A DNA stretch of 64,000 bases, taken from NCBI GenBank assembly GCA_017311185.1, contig JAESUZ010000759.1, positions 34,484 to 98,483 of the forward strand, written 5' to 3'. A program made the position numbers and the translations under genes. This document shows, one piece after another, positions 11,752 through 22,989 of the stretch. The notes under the pieces are model-generated. The model was not told where the DNA came from and ran no database searches. It saw nothing but the letters and a program-made list of their open reading frames with translations. The stretch comes from Proteles cristata cristata. Taxonomy: Eukaryota; Chordata; Mammalia; Carnivora; Hyaenidae. Positions within the stretch are counted from its first letter, which is position 1. Each line of letters begins with the position of its first letter.

Positions 11752-11799
11752 TCTGTGTGTGTGTGGGGGGGTGTGTGCGCGCGCGCGCGCGTGTGTGCA
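11752..11799. repeat. Alternating purine-pyrimidine (TG)n(CG)n tract
   Basis: A TG run and G-run are followed by an uninterrupted CG alternation (about 11776-11790) and another TG run. Alternating CG of this length is uncommon in CpG-depleted mammalian intron and has Z-DNA-forming potential. Confidence 0.9.
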
Positions 11800-12593
11800 T
11801 GTTACCTAAAATGCTGAAAGTTGAACGATTCTCTTGAGAGTGAAAAATCTGAACCAAACTGCATAATGAAACAAGGATAGCACCACTAAGACCATCACTG
11901 TGCAAAATCCTCACAATAGGAAAAGTTCACCAGTCTCGGTCAATGACCAATTTGGTTTAAGTAATATCTAATATAAGACTTTGGGAAGATTTCTGGTCTT
12001 CACCATAACAAAACTTAATTTGTCATGGATCGTACTCATACATTCTTTCTTTTAACATAGATTTAATAAGACCATTCCTCTTCCATGATAAAAGTACTCT
12101 AAAGTCCAATTCAATGAAAATCTCTAATATTTGTATTTTATTCAGCTGTTTAGGCATCCTACAAATAAAAGCTGAATTTGAAAATGTAAACTGTTCTCTA
12201 AAATAAAGATAAGAGAATGAGAAATAAAGATATTGATCATAGTAGCTTCAAATAAAGATAAAAGAGTAGAAAAGTTCTCTAACCTTCCAACTGGGCCTGG
12301 CAACACATCGGCTGGAATAGCATAACTAGTGGAATAATCTTCTCATCCACTTTTAACTTTAAAGAATAATGCAACATGACTTCTCTTAATTTACATGTTC
12401 CAAACTTAAGTGCTATAGATGTCTGGCTCAGGGTTTGTCAAGTTCTTTACACAACTGTGTGGAGTTAGGAATATACAATGATGGCAACAATCCAAATAAG
12501 ATTCACACACTAGCCAAATGACAGAGATTTCAGGAGTGCAGGTGAATGTACTCTGCATATCCTCTCTTCACACACATGCATTAATGGAATAAG
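11800..12593. other. Unique intronic stretch, nothing recognised
   Basis: No exon with the required phase between the PASD1 exons, no RNA gene and no clear repeat was seen. The segment is A+T-rich. Confidence 0.45.
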
Positions 12594-12610
12594 AAAGTCC
12601 GTAGTACTTT

Positions 12611-12829
12611 CTTTTTTTTTTTTTTAAATGTTTTTATTTATTTCTAGGAGAGAGAAACAGCGTGAGCAGGGGAGGGTCAGAGAGAGAGGGAGTCACAGAC
12701 TGAAACAGGCTCCAGGCTCTGAGCTGGCTGTCAGCACAGAGCCCGACGCGGGGCCCGAACCCACGAACCGTGAGATCATGACCTAAGCGAAAGACGGACG
12801 CTTAACCGACTAAGCCACCCAGGCGCCCC
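12611..12829 (-). mobile_element. Carnivore SINE, CTTAG subfamily
   Basis: It reads GCCACCCAGGCGCCCC at its plus-strand right end, with a T-rich left end (reverse-complement tail). The flanking repeats are AAGTCCGTAGTACTTTC (12594-12610) and AAGTATGTAGTACTTTC (12830-12846). Confidence 0.95.
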
Positions 12830-13373
12830 AAGTATGTAGTACTTTCATATTTGAGTGGTATATTTGTTAGATGTGCAATCTGAAGATCCAGAAAAATTTT
12901 TAGGTAATCACATATTCTAAGTCAATGATCCTATGAAGATAGAGAAAGCTTTCATGAGGAGGGGCATAATAACACCAAATAGCTCTGGAATGAGTGATCT
13001 TTTTGGACACCACAGATCCTGACTACAACACCTGTGTAAATAAATGTCTCCAGCAATACTTACAATACTCCTAAACTATGCCATCATATCTATATTTTTT
13101 CTAAATTAGATCATAATTTGTTCTTCCAGATAAAGAAACAAAAAGCAAATCAGGTCTGGAAATGGATGTCATGAACTAGCATAAACAAATCATGACTTTT
13201 TTTGTTTAATCACTTTGTAGTAGACTCTAAGGAAATGTACAAAATCAAACACATCAATCCCAGTGAGGGCTGTCTCACAGAGCAGTCACCTTGGGGTTTA
13301 TCCACTGATTCTGAGGAGACTTCCATTTCAAAAAGCACAGTCTTCTTTGGAGATTGTCTTCAGAGTAGTTTAC

Positions 13374-13377
<4 letters not shown>

Positions 13378-13406
<29 letters not shown>
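13378..13406. repeat. (AC)n microsatellite
   Basis: An uninterrupted CA dinucleotide run of about 29 bp lies in PASD1 intron, 200 bp from the exon at 13602. Confidence 0.95.
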
Positions 13407-13408
<2 letters not shown>

Positions 13409-13601
13409 TTTCATTACCTCATATCATAATTTGTTTTTATAGATTTAAAACTGAAACCAATAAATATGACAATAAAACAGGTGCACATTTTAGCAACATT
13501 GAGAGAACATCTTCTCTAATGACTTATATGCTCCTGAAAACAAATAATGAACCCCTAAACATAAACCAGAAAGATCTTTCTCCAAAACTAGAAAAACTTA
13601 C

Positions 13602-13691
13602 TGGTAAATGGCCAAGAAGGCAAGTGATGTTTCCAGCGACAAAAACTATCACTCCATCTGCACTCAGTATTATCATAAAGCCATCTAATGA
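13602..13691 (-). CDS. PASD1: PASD1 coding exon (residues 40-69), start of PAS domain
   Basis: This exon is exactly 90 bp (30 codons) and phase 0 at both ends. The acceptor is TTCTCTCTTCATTAG and the donor is a perfect GTAAGT after CATTTACCA. The peptide opens SLDGFMIILSADGVIVFVAG and ends NITCLLGHLP. It is the hallmark first PAS segment, L-D-G-F-x-x-x-x-S-x-D-G-x-I followed by L-L-G-H-L-P, shared by PASD1, CLOCK and NPAS2. A second AG lies 7 bases inside the exon (CATTAG, then ATGG). Using it would break the phase, so the upstream AG was chosen. It joins the exon at 16166, whose last residues are KTLQ, as in human PASD1 ...TLQ-LLDGF. Confidence 0.92.
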
Positions 13692-14640
13692 CTAATGAAG
13701 AGAGAATAATAATGTAATTAAATAGTGCAACAATAATAAAACGATAGTTTTATTTCTAAATGCATAAATAATTATAATAGCACGCTGAAAATGTATTGTG
13801 GTTCTTAAATATCAATAAAGCAGGCACAGACTTAATTAAAATTCCATTATTCTGCCTCCTACACAGAATCTACTTAACCTTAAGCATGAGATGTTTATCA
13901 AATGATGTGTCACTTAGACAAACAAATTTTAATGTATACCCAATTAACACAAAGCTCTTCAACACAAGCTAGGAAAATTCATTTCCGTGTGTAGGTTGTT
14001 TCACATTTATTCAAAATTAATTTCAAAAATGCTAAAAATATTTTGCAGGGCATTTTTATTTATGGTTAGTTTACTCATCTTATACATATGGAGATTGCCA
14101 TCACTTTTCTGCTATATAATGGATTTGATATCAAGACAAATGCCTCCTGGTTGAGAACCCCTAAAATTATTAATAAAGTATATTAAAACATATTTCAAAA
14201 CAAGACCAAGCTTATTCTAAAGTAAAGGAAACAATCTGGTGTCAGAAATAACTAGAACATGAGAATTAAAAGGTAAGGGGATATTGGAGCCTGAATTTGC
14301 CTCATAAATATCTGCACAACACTGGTGGCATAGAGATTGGGGGAGAGAAAGCAAAGCCAGACGCACACAAGGTGGGAAGTGAAATCAGAGACTTCTGCAT
14401 AAAACCAGGCTTCCCAAAGGGTAACACTCTCAGCAGACAAAATAGATCTTATCCAGCAAAGGGAAAGAGTGAATGCACACACCTGCCTCAGGCTCAGCTC
14501 TGGCTAGAAAAGGAAAAGAAAAACTAGTCTCATCTGAGAATCATTAAACACAAGCCCACACTCACACAGATCTGGAGCTGGAATTCACAAACTACCTGTG
14601 TAGCTCTCCACGCCCTAAGCCCATTATTTAGTTTAAAGTG
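13692..14640. other. Intronic sequence, nothing recognised
   Basis: A+T-rich stretch upstream of the PAS exon. Short open frames on both strands near 14252-14527 overlap each other and have no codon signal or splice context. Confidence 0.4.
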
Positions 14641-14645
14641 GTCTT

Positions 14646-14865
14646 GGGGCACCTGGGTGACCAACTCTGAGGAATCCAACTCAATCTCAGCTCAGGTCAT
14701 GATCTCGAAGACTGTGAGATCGGGCCCACCCCTGAATCAGGCTCTGGGCTGACAGCATGGAGCCTGCTTGGGATTCCCTCTCTCCCTCACTCCGCCCCTT
14801 CCCCACTCATGCTCCCTCATGTGTGCTCTCTCTCTCTCAAAAATAAATAAATAAACTTAAAAAAA
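14646..14865 (+). mobile_element. Old, diverged carnivore SINE
   Basis: GGGGCACCTGGGTGACC is followed by CTCAGGTCATGATCTC and the tail CTCTCTCAAAAATAAATAAA. The A-box region is badly altered. Confidence 0.88.
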
Positions 14866-15299
14866 GTAAAACCAGGGCTCAAAAATTCATGTGGATAAAG
14901 TTCCAAATAACATGAGCTTATAAGATATTGAAAACACAGGAAGAAATAAAACATGAACAAGATGCAGAGTAAACAACAAAATGCAGAATCAAAATCAAAC
15001 CAGCAGAAAACAAAATTATTGAAGATAGAATATAAAATAAGTTCGCTTAAATTGCTTAAATAAATAACAAAAGGTAAATATGGTGAAAGACCAAAAGACT
15101 CAAAACTGACCAGGTAGACATGAAAAGTAAACAAATGTCTAGAAATTATATTATCATGAAAAATAAAAACTCAATGTATAAATAGTATGCTAGAACATAG
15201 CTAGAAGGAAAACAGAGCTAAAGAAATGATTCAGACTGCAATACAGAAAGACATGGGAATGGTAAATATGGAAAACTGAACGACATGGAGAAAGGAGTG

Positions 15300-15475
15300 A
15301 GGAAGTGTGCTAGACATTTTACATTATGTCCACTTTACTCTCACAACTCAGTGAAAGCAATTTTTTAATACCCATTATACAGAGAAAGAAACCAAGGCTC
15401 AGAGATAATAACTTTCTCAAGGACACACAGCAAGTATATTACAAGGGCAGAATTCATAGCCTATCTGTCTGACTC
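15300..15475. repeat. MIR-like ancient SINE remnant
   Basis: The block TACCCATTATACAGAGAAAG followed by AAGGCTCAGAGA and GGACACACAGCAAG fits the MIR core (count-and-tally phrase 'gaaactgaggctcagaga ... cacacagc'). Confidence 0.6.
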
Positions 15476-15490
15476 AAAAGAAAGGTGTCT

Positions 15491-15708
15491 GGGGCATCTG
15501 CGTGGCTAAATCAGTCTGATGGCAGTCTGATGGCAGATTCTTGATTTAGGCTCAGATCATTATCTTGTGGTTCATGGGACCCTGCATCGTTGTTTGCACT
15601 GACAGAGCCTGCTTGGAATTCTCTTTACCTCTCTCTGCCCCTCCACAGCTCCTGTTCACTTTTTTTCTCTTCAAAATAAATAAATAAACATTAAAAAAGA
15701 AAAAAAAA
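15491..15708 (+). mobile_element. Diverged carnivore SINE with an 11-bp internal duplication
   Basis: Head GGGGCATCTGCGTGGCT; tail CTTCAAAATAAATAAATAAA. AGTCTGATGGC is tandemly repeated in the head (about 15513-15534), which explains the displaced A-box. Confidence 0.85.
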
Positions 15709-15944
15709 GTCCGTGGTCATTCAGGTTTTAGTTGTGGCCTTTGAATTTAGCAAAACTAACTGGTTTCCTTGGAGACAGAAAACATAAACACCTCATGTCC
15801 TTAAGGGAAAAAATAAGACTTGAAGGCCTGTTTTATAGAAGCTAACAATCTATGTTGAAGGGTCTATCAGATATCAGTTAATTTGCCACTAACCTATGCA
15901 AAGACCTTTTTGTATTTATTGTCATTCAAGATGAGTGGCAAAGT

Positions 15945-16110
15945 ATCTGTAGAGCCTGTTAGAAATGCAGGCTCCTCGCTCTACCAGGATTGAGACTCTG
16001 ATTCAGACAATTTAAGGTGGGTCCCAAGAATCTGTGTTTTCACCAAGCTTCCTAGGTAATTCAGATATGCGTGGTCTCCTAGCCACACTGTGAAAAACAC
16101 TATTCTTTAT
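15945..16110. mobile_element. MER5-like hAT (Charlie) DNA-transposon remnant
   Basis: The phrase order GTTAGAAATGCAGGCTCC, GACTCTGATTCAGA, AATCTGTGTTTTCACCAAGC, TTCAGATATGCGTGG resembles MER5A. No transposase is present, since these are non-autonomous. It lies 56 bp from a PASD1 exon donor. Confidence 0.6.
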
Positions 16111-16165
16111 CTTCTATTGCACATACTCTACATATGAAATAATCCAAGAACAAATGCCCTCTTAC

Positions 16166-16254
16166 TTGTAGTGTCTTACACTTGAAGTCTTCATAGCTCT
16201 GAAATGATGGAATCCAATTAGATATCTCTCTGGAGGTTTCCGGATCGACTTTGT
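16166..16254 (-). CDS. PASD1: PASD1 coding exon (residues 10-39)
   Basis: This 89-bp exon has the acceptor TTTTTCTTAAAAG and the donor CTACAA followed by GTAAGAGG. Two bases complete an Asp codon begun in the exon at 21598, and then 29 codons follow. The peptide reads DKVDPETSREISNWIPSFQS and then YEDFKCKTLQ. It aligns with human PASD1 DKVNPKSSQRKLNWIPSFPT. The N-W-I-P-S-F box is specific to PASD1 and lies before the PAS domain. Two CpG sites survive (GTCGATCCGG). There is no basic helix-loop-helix upstream, as expected for PASD1, which unlike CLOCK lacks a DNA-binding bHLH. The open frame is intact. Confidence 0.9.
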
Positions 16255-16979
16255 CTTTTAAGAAAAATGGAGAAAGGATAGAAAACTGTCACATTAAAAT
16301 TATTAGCTATGGGTATTAGATTTTTCAAAGTTATAATTAATTTTATAGAAAAGACTCTCATGAGAAAATGCTGAGTGCTAATGAAGGAGCTGATGTAGAC
16401 TAACTAATTGCTTATAAATTATCATAAACAGAGAAGTGTTTGGAATCGAAAAAGACCTTGAAGATCATCCAACTCAATTTCCACTTGTACAGACTTTTCC
16501 AAAGATTTTATGATTTTCAACCTACAGTTCTTCCCTTTTCTTGAATTCTTTAAGTCTTCTGCATTCTTGCCAAAACCAAGTAATGTGTCAAGGGCTCTAG
16601 GTAGATCCAAACACCTAACTGGAAAATCTTTAAGCCCTATCTCAATGTCTCTTCAAAGCTGTTAACAATGTTCTATCACCCACCCATCCTTCTTCACTTT
16701 CCAAGTTTTCTGGTTTTTCCAGTGAGCACTGTTTCTTCTTCTGCTGTGCTCACTCAGAGCCTTTGGTACCAACAGCTGCTCCCTTCACCTCCACTAATCC
16801 CACCTATTCTACTAACTTCACTAACTCAGGGATTTCCCTAACACAACCCTCCAATCTCCAGTTATTTTAATGCATGTCAATAACTGTTAGTTTCTTCTCC
16901 CCACAGAGAACTTAGAGACCCAGGGAATGCAACTTTGACCCCTATTAAAAATGTTAACTCCCTTGACAAGGATAATTCT

Positions 16980-17756
16980 TTTTTTTAAAAAATAGTTTAT
17001 CGTCAAGTTTGTTTCCATATAACACCCAGTGCTCATCCCCACAAGTGCCCTCCTCCATGCCTATCACCCCGGTTCACCTCCCCCCACCCCTATCAGCCCT
17101 CAGTTTGTTCTCAGCATTCAAGAGTCTCTCATGGTTTGCCTCCTTCTGTCTCCCCCACTATTTTCCCCCTTCTTCTCCCCCACGGTCCTCTGTTAAGTTC
17201 CTCCTAATCCTCCTATACGTGCAAACATATGGTAGCTGTCCTTCTCTGCCTGACTTATTTCGCTCAGCATAACACCCTCTAGTTCCATCCATGTTGCTAC
17301 ACATGGCCAGATTTCATTGTTTCTCATTGCCATGTAGTATTCCGTGGTATAGATAAACCACATCTTCTTGATCCATTCATCTGTTGATGGACACTTAGGC
17401 TCTTTCCAGGTTTTAGCTATTGTGGAAAGTGCTGCTATGAACATTGGGGTACATGTGCCCTATGCATCAGCATTTCTGTATCCCTTGGGTAAATTCCTAG
17501 CAGTGCTATTGCTGGGTCCTAGGGGAGTTCTAGTGTTAATTTTTTGAGGAACCTCCACACTGTTTTCCAGAGGGGCTGCACCCGTTTACATTCCCACCAA
17601 CAGCGTAGGAGGGTGCCCGTTTCTCCACATCCTCGCCAGCATCTAGAGTCTCCTGATTTGTTCATTTTAGCCACTCTGACCAGTGTGAGGTGGTATCTCA
17701 GTGTGGTTTTGATTTGTATTTTCCTGATGAGGAGGGATGCCGAGCATCATTTCATG
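16980..17756 (-). mobile_element. 5'-truncated L1 with perfect 17-bp target-site duplication
   Basis: TTGACAAGGATAATTCT occurs at 16963-16979 and 17757-17773. Between them, in reverse orientation, lie about 777 bp of L1: the ORF2 C-terminus (an 83-codon open piece around 17193-17444) and the 3' UTR ending next to the T-run at 16980. It sits in the PASD1 intron in the same orientation as the gene, so its polyadenylation region is sense to PASD1. Confidence 0.95.
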
Positions 17757-18354
17757 TTGACAAGGATAATTCTGATAGCAGAGTTTATTTCTTAGAGAGT
17801 ATGAGTCTCAGATCCTTTCCTATCAGTAGATGTGGGTAAGAAGGAGGCCAAGTATGAGCATAAAAGTTCCAGAACCCTCATTAAAGAAGGAATGAAAAGA
17901 GGGTATGTAACTGCATGGGAAATGACAAAATATAAAAATAAACCATGCCAATTGCACAAATGCCTCAAGATCAGTGTTTCTGACCACTGTCCCAGCCTGG
18001 AAATTCAATTCTAGTCACAGCTCCTCAAGCTCAGGAAACAACCCATGACACTCTCCCATAGCTGATTTCTGAAGTCATTTCCCCACTGTGTTTCAGTTTT
18101 GTCTAGTGATTTTCATCTCCTACACTCCCTCCTAGGAAATAAATAAGACCAAAAAGAGTCTACATATTTCCAAGAAAATAAAACCAATGTATTTTATCAA
18201 CCATAAAAGGCTTGTCTACGTTACTATTATCCATAAATTTATTCTTGTTTTTACTTGTAGGACAGGCACCAAATTCAATTCTTTGCTAAAACCCGTGTCC
18301 AGTATTTCATTCATAATATGAACTTGGTAAATCTTATTAAACTAAATCTCATTC

Positions 18355-19760
18355 ATTCATTTATGTAACGGACATTTACTGACCTCCAACTATGTGTTCT
18401 ACTGTGTTATAGAGGCTTATGATATAGTATGAACAAGACAAGTGAGGTGACTATCCTTTTATATCTTATAGACTGGTGGAAAGGTAGACACATAATGAAC
18501 ACATGGACAATGGAACCAATAATTTTTATATATCTTTAAATACAATAATTTAGACTGAGTGACCAAGGAAAGCTTGAATGAGAAGGTACCATCTGAGCCA
18601 AGCTCTGAATGACAGGAACAGAGCCACAGCAAAACATGGGAACAAAGCATCCTGAGCAGAGGAAGCAGTAAGTTAGGAGAGGCAGGAAAGAATTTGTCCT
18701 ATTTAAGTTACAGACAGGAGGCAAAAGTGGCTACGGTCGGGTGACCAAGGGATAGAGTAGTAGGAAACGAGTCTGAAAGACAGGCAGGGCCAAATCATGT
18801 AGGCATATGTTAAGGAGTTAGCATTATTCTGAGTGGAATGTGAAATACTTTCAAGCAGGAGAATGACATATATTTTTTAAAAGACTACTATAGCTATTTG
18901 TGAAAAACAGATCAAACTGGGGAACAAGAGTGGAAGCAGAATCTAGCTAGAAAGCGTCTACAAAAGTAACAGATGATGGTGCCCTGGATTAGGTTGGTAT
19001 ACCAAGGCTATGGAAATGGGGAGAAGTGAATAAATTTGACATATATTTTACAGGAAAAACTAAAAGGACTTGCTTATGGGTTGAGTGATGAGGTTGAAGA
19101 AATGGAGGATACAAGAATGATTTACAGAGTTTTAGCTTGAGACACTGGAAGAATTACTGGTGGTACCAGTTACCGGAATAAGGAGAACCGGGAGGGGGTA
19201 GGTGGGTGTGAGAGGCAATGAAGTGAAGAAGGACCAAGAGTTCCCTTATGGACACATTAACTTTTCTATTAGATATCCAGGTGAAGAAATCACATAGGAA
19301 ACTCTTGCTGATTTAATAAGGAGCATGATTCTCAATTATGGAGCTCAGGCTGCTCAGTGTTAGAGATAGACTTATAAAGCAGAGGTCACTGACATCCAGA
19401 TAGCACTTCAGGTTAGGAGACTGGATGAAATTACCCAGGAAATGAGTGTAGAGATAGAAGAAAAAAGGTCCAAGGACTGAGTTCTGGGCCACACTAATGT
19501 CCAGAAGTTGAAAGGGGAAGTAGAAAAGTAGAAAGAAAAAAAGGGAAGGAGCAGCAGATGAACTAAGAGAGAAACCAGATGAGTGTGTTATCCTGGTAGC
19601 CAAGAAAAAAGTACTTCAAGAAGAAAAGAGTGGTCACCTGTCCAATGTTTTTGAAGGCCAAGAAAGTTAAAGGAGGAGAGTTAAAGACCAAATAATTCAG
19701 TAATTTGCAGGTCACTGTTATTCCTGACAAAAGCAGCTGCGGCCTCAGTGGGTCTTACAA
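18355..19760 (-). mobile_element. Long L2 relic, reverse orientation, RT core recognisable
   Basis: The 3' terminal block (GACATTTACTGACCTCCAAC near 18370) is at the low end and the RT region near 19300-19600. A minus-strand open piece contains NSVLGPFFFYLYTHFLGNFI, corresponding to the L2 'GSVLGPLLFSLY' motif. The YADD catalytic box is decayed to a run including YLDVSD. The complement of the 'ACCAATGACCTCC' landmark is near 19700 as CAGTAATTTGCAGGTCACTG. It is non-functional. Confidence 0.7.
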
Positions 19761-20137
19761 TCATTTCAAAAAGTTGTGCTGTGAAGAGGGCACAGAAACA
19801 GAGTAACGGAAGTATCATGGGGTCAAGAAAATATTTTTTACGGTAAGAGATTCTTATAGCATGATTAAATGCATATGGGTATAACCTGTTCAGAGGTTTT
19901 GAGTTAAGCTTACTTAAGTATTTTAGGTACTATTTGATGCCCTCAGGACCATGTCTCCCTTAGCAAAATTTACCATATGCTTCAAGTGCCTAAAATACAG
20001 AACTCTGCATTATTATTGCCCAGTATACTTCTATTAATTCTCAGTTCTTTATTACCTTAATAGCATTGTCAGCATTGGCTATAAATAAACTTACAAATGG
20101 AGAGAAACCAAGTATCTGTGTATTAAAAGGTGCTTCA

Positions 20138-20325
20138 GGGGGCACTTGGGTGGCTCAGTAAATTAGGCATCCAACTCTTGAGTTTGGCTCAGATCATGAT
20201 CTAACAGTTCGTTAGTTCAAACCCCAAGTTTGACTCCACAGTCTGAGATTCTCTCTCCCTTTCTCTCTCTGACCCTCCCCGCCTTGTGCTCTCTCTCAAA
20301 ATAAATAAAGTTAAAAAAAAAAAAG
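20138..20325 (+). mobile_element. Carnivore SINE, older
   Basis: Perfect flanking repeats AAGGTGCTTCAGG lie at 20127-20139 and 20326-20338. The head is GGCACTTGGGTGGCTCAG and the tail CTCTCTCAAAATAAATAAAG. Confidence 0.95.
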
Positions 20326-20829
20326 AAGGTGCTTCAGGAGATCTTCTCTTTATTAATCTCTCCCAAAGATGTTTGAAGTAAAGGAAGAGACCCAGCTGTC
20401 CCACCCACAACAGTTTTCAATATGGCTAATCAAAAAGCTATACAAATGGGGTTAGGGTGCTCAGACCAAACCTTCTTTCTGTGAAGGGTCAGTAGTGCCC
20501 TGTGATGTATTCGATCTGTTTCTTCTTACAGGATATCCACGAGCTTGGATAAATGCATGTAGTTCTGTGAAGAAGGAATTGTTCTTGTCTTTCTTTTTCT
20601 TTTCAGATACATTAGGTACATCCCTAAGTGAGAAAAAACAATCAGGGTGGTTAACAGTAAGGGTAGGCCTAGGAATTAAGATGGTGAAACAATGAATGGA
20701 GGAGAAATAAGAAGAAAGGGAGTTGTTAATGTCAACATTTGAGCAAAACTCCAGTCCACTGATCATTCATTCAACAACAATAACTGTCAATATTAAAATG
20801 AGGAAATGAAAGCCAATTTCATCTCCCTT

Positions 20830-20925
20830 AGACTGTGAGGCCCTTGAGGGTAGGGAACCCAATCTGTGTCTTCCACAGCAAAGCCCACCACAGTGTCTGG
20901 CACAGTGAACTAAAAATTATATAAA
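20830..20925 (+). mobile_element. L2 3'-end remnant
   Basis: TTAGACTGTGAGGCCCTTGA, GGGTAGGGAACC and GTGTCTGGCACAGTG match the terminal block of L2. Confidence 0.6.
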
Positions 20926-21597
20926 ATAAATTCAATCCAAATTAACTTGAATTTAAATGGTGGACCTTTGTTCCACCATATATTCTTACCTGCTTTTACA
21001 AGAGTACTTCTCATTAAAGAAAAATCTCTCTAAATGATCTGTAATTACTCAAGAGGCTCTTGCAAAGCCATTGCTCCTTCTCAGAGAGAAAGCTGAGCAA
21101 TAAAATGCTAATTGAGATTGTTTTTTACTTTTGAAAAACAGATCATACTGAAAATTTTGTATAAAAACTTTTTTGATCAGTGCGCTGGAATTTATTTTAG
21201 ATGCTTGAACTGTAAAACTAAGGTAATTTATCTTTTCAAACATATATAAATTTAAGGTGTAGGCAAGCCATTGGCCCAAAACAAGCTTCTAAACCTATTA
21301 GGGAGTGTAAACCATTTATGTAGTGTCAGCTCTGAGCAACCACTGTGTAAGGTATGGAGGACATAGTTTGAAGAGAGAGGTTGTCAGGGAAGATTTGTTA
21401 TACCTATGCATTACATAGGTAATGCACTAAGTATTATACTAGAGTTGGGGCTAAGGTTATGGAAAACCCACTGGAGAGACCAAATTTCCCTGAGTCAGGC
21501 TTCCCCCAAGGAAGTAAGATTTTGCTAGATGTGAAATAGGAACAGAAGACAGGGGAGAGGGCTTTGGCAGAAATATCAGTCAGTTATGAATTTATAC

Positions 21598-21653
21598 CTC
21601 TTTCCTTTTTCTCTTTTAGTCTCATCCATTATTCAGTGATGTAACAAAGAATT
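21598..21653 (-). CDS. PASD1: PASD1 first coding exon with start codon (residues 1-10)
   Basis: This 56-bp exon has the acceptor TTTGATTTCAG and a donor AAAGAG followed by GTATAA. The chosen ATG (21625-21623) gives MRLKEKKER plus the first base of Asp10, nine residues before the D-K-V motif. Human PASD1 also has nine (MKMRGEKRR). The preceding in-frame codons include TAA, so no longer N-terminus exists in this exon. The first 28 bases are 5' UTR, meaning at least one more non-coding exon lies upstream. A second ATG four bases earlier (21629) is in another frame and in a stronger initiation context. The donor is the weakest of the six, so this exon is the least certain, but phase and residue count both fit. 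Confidence 0.78.
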
Positions 21654-22989
21654 CTGAAATCAAAGTGCAACAATATTTTACTAAGAAATCAGTCTATGAT
21701 GAATCACAATAAAGCAATAAGACTAATCAAAATTCTCTATTGCATGGCACCTTTCCCTTAAGGAATGCATATTTCTTTTAAAGATAGAATTTCATTAAGT
21801 ACCAATAACCCTCTCATACGTTATGTAAATGTTGAAGATTTGCTTTATTGTCTGATCCCCAATGAATGTTTGTCACAATAACATTACAAATGAATATATT
21901 TGAAAAAGTCACAAAAACATGCTGTGAAGTTACACAACTTAATCCAACAGTAAGTATCTGTAAGTTTAATTCCAACCCCTTAAAATTCCTTTAACTTCTA
22001 CTAACTTGAAAAACACTTGATGAAACAAAGACTGATGTGTGTTAAGCTTTATATCTATACAAAATACCATGCCACAATAGACAAAGTATGCATTTATTGC
22101 TGCTATCACAGAAATCCTGGGCATATAAAAATGGCCCTGAAATCACCAAAGCCCTCTGCTTTGATTGTATAATTAGACTCACATATCACCTCCAGGTCAA
22201 AGTCTCAGAGTATAAGTCAATGACATTCAAATACATATCTGTTAAATAAGAAGTAACAGCTGAATTATAGCAAATATCCTTTAAAAGCTCTCAAGGAAGT
22301 AAGGGAGAGCTTAGGGGTAACACATTGAGAAGATGCTGAAAACCAAAGCTGGTTAGTACACTAACCTGTGCTATTGTCAAGACAAGGAAGCATAGCTATG
22401 CAACAAAAAACCTTGAGTATTAAGATCCTGTTGGGTGAAGGACAAATCAAGCAAATAATTGAAAGCTAAAAGCCACCAACTCCTCCCTATATATAGGCAA
22501 GACTCTCAGAGACTATAGCTTAATTTAAAAAGCTCTCTTGACAGAAAGGAAGAAAAGAAGTTAGGCTGTCTCAGCATGTTCTCTTGGGTAGGAAAAAAAA
22601 GGTGCAAAAGACAGGAGGGTGGAGAAGAACAATGTACTATTGTCAGGTTCTTACATGACACATGATGTGGCACAGAATGAGTTCACAGCACACAGTAATA
22701 AAGTAAAGATGTATGCTATAAACTGCCTAGAACAACAAATAAAATGCACATGTAATACAAATTATAAATCAAAAGAAATAAAATGGCATACAAAGTAAAT
22801 ACTCATTTAATCCAAAAAATGCAGAAAAAGAAAGCAGAAAACAAAGATCAAATGGGACAAACAGAAAACATATAGCGAGAAGGTAGACATACAACTTAAC
22901 CATAAAAATAATTATATTAACTGTCAATGGACTAAAGACACAAATGTAAAGTCTGGGCACTGTTAGTTAAAACTGAATAGAAAAGTAAA

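Noticed and set aside
12270..12320. Short minus-strand exon-like piece (CTATTCCAG acceptor, GGAAG then GTTAGAG)
   Set aside because: Only about 32 bp, wrong phase for the PASD1 junction, and the true next PAS exon was found at 5643-5742.
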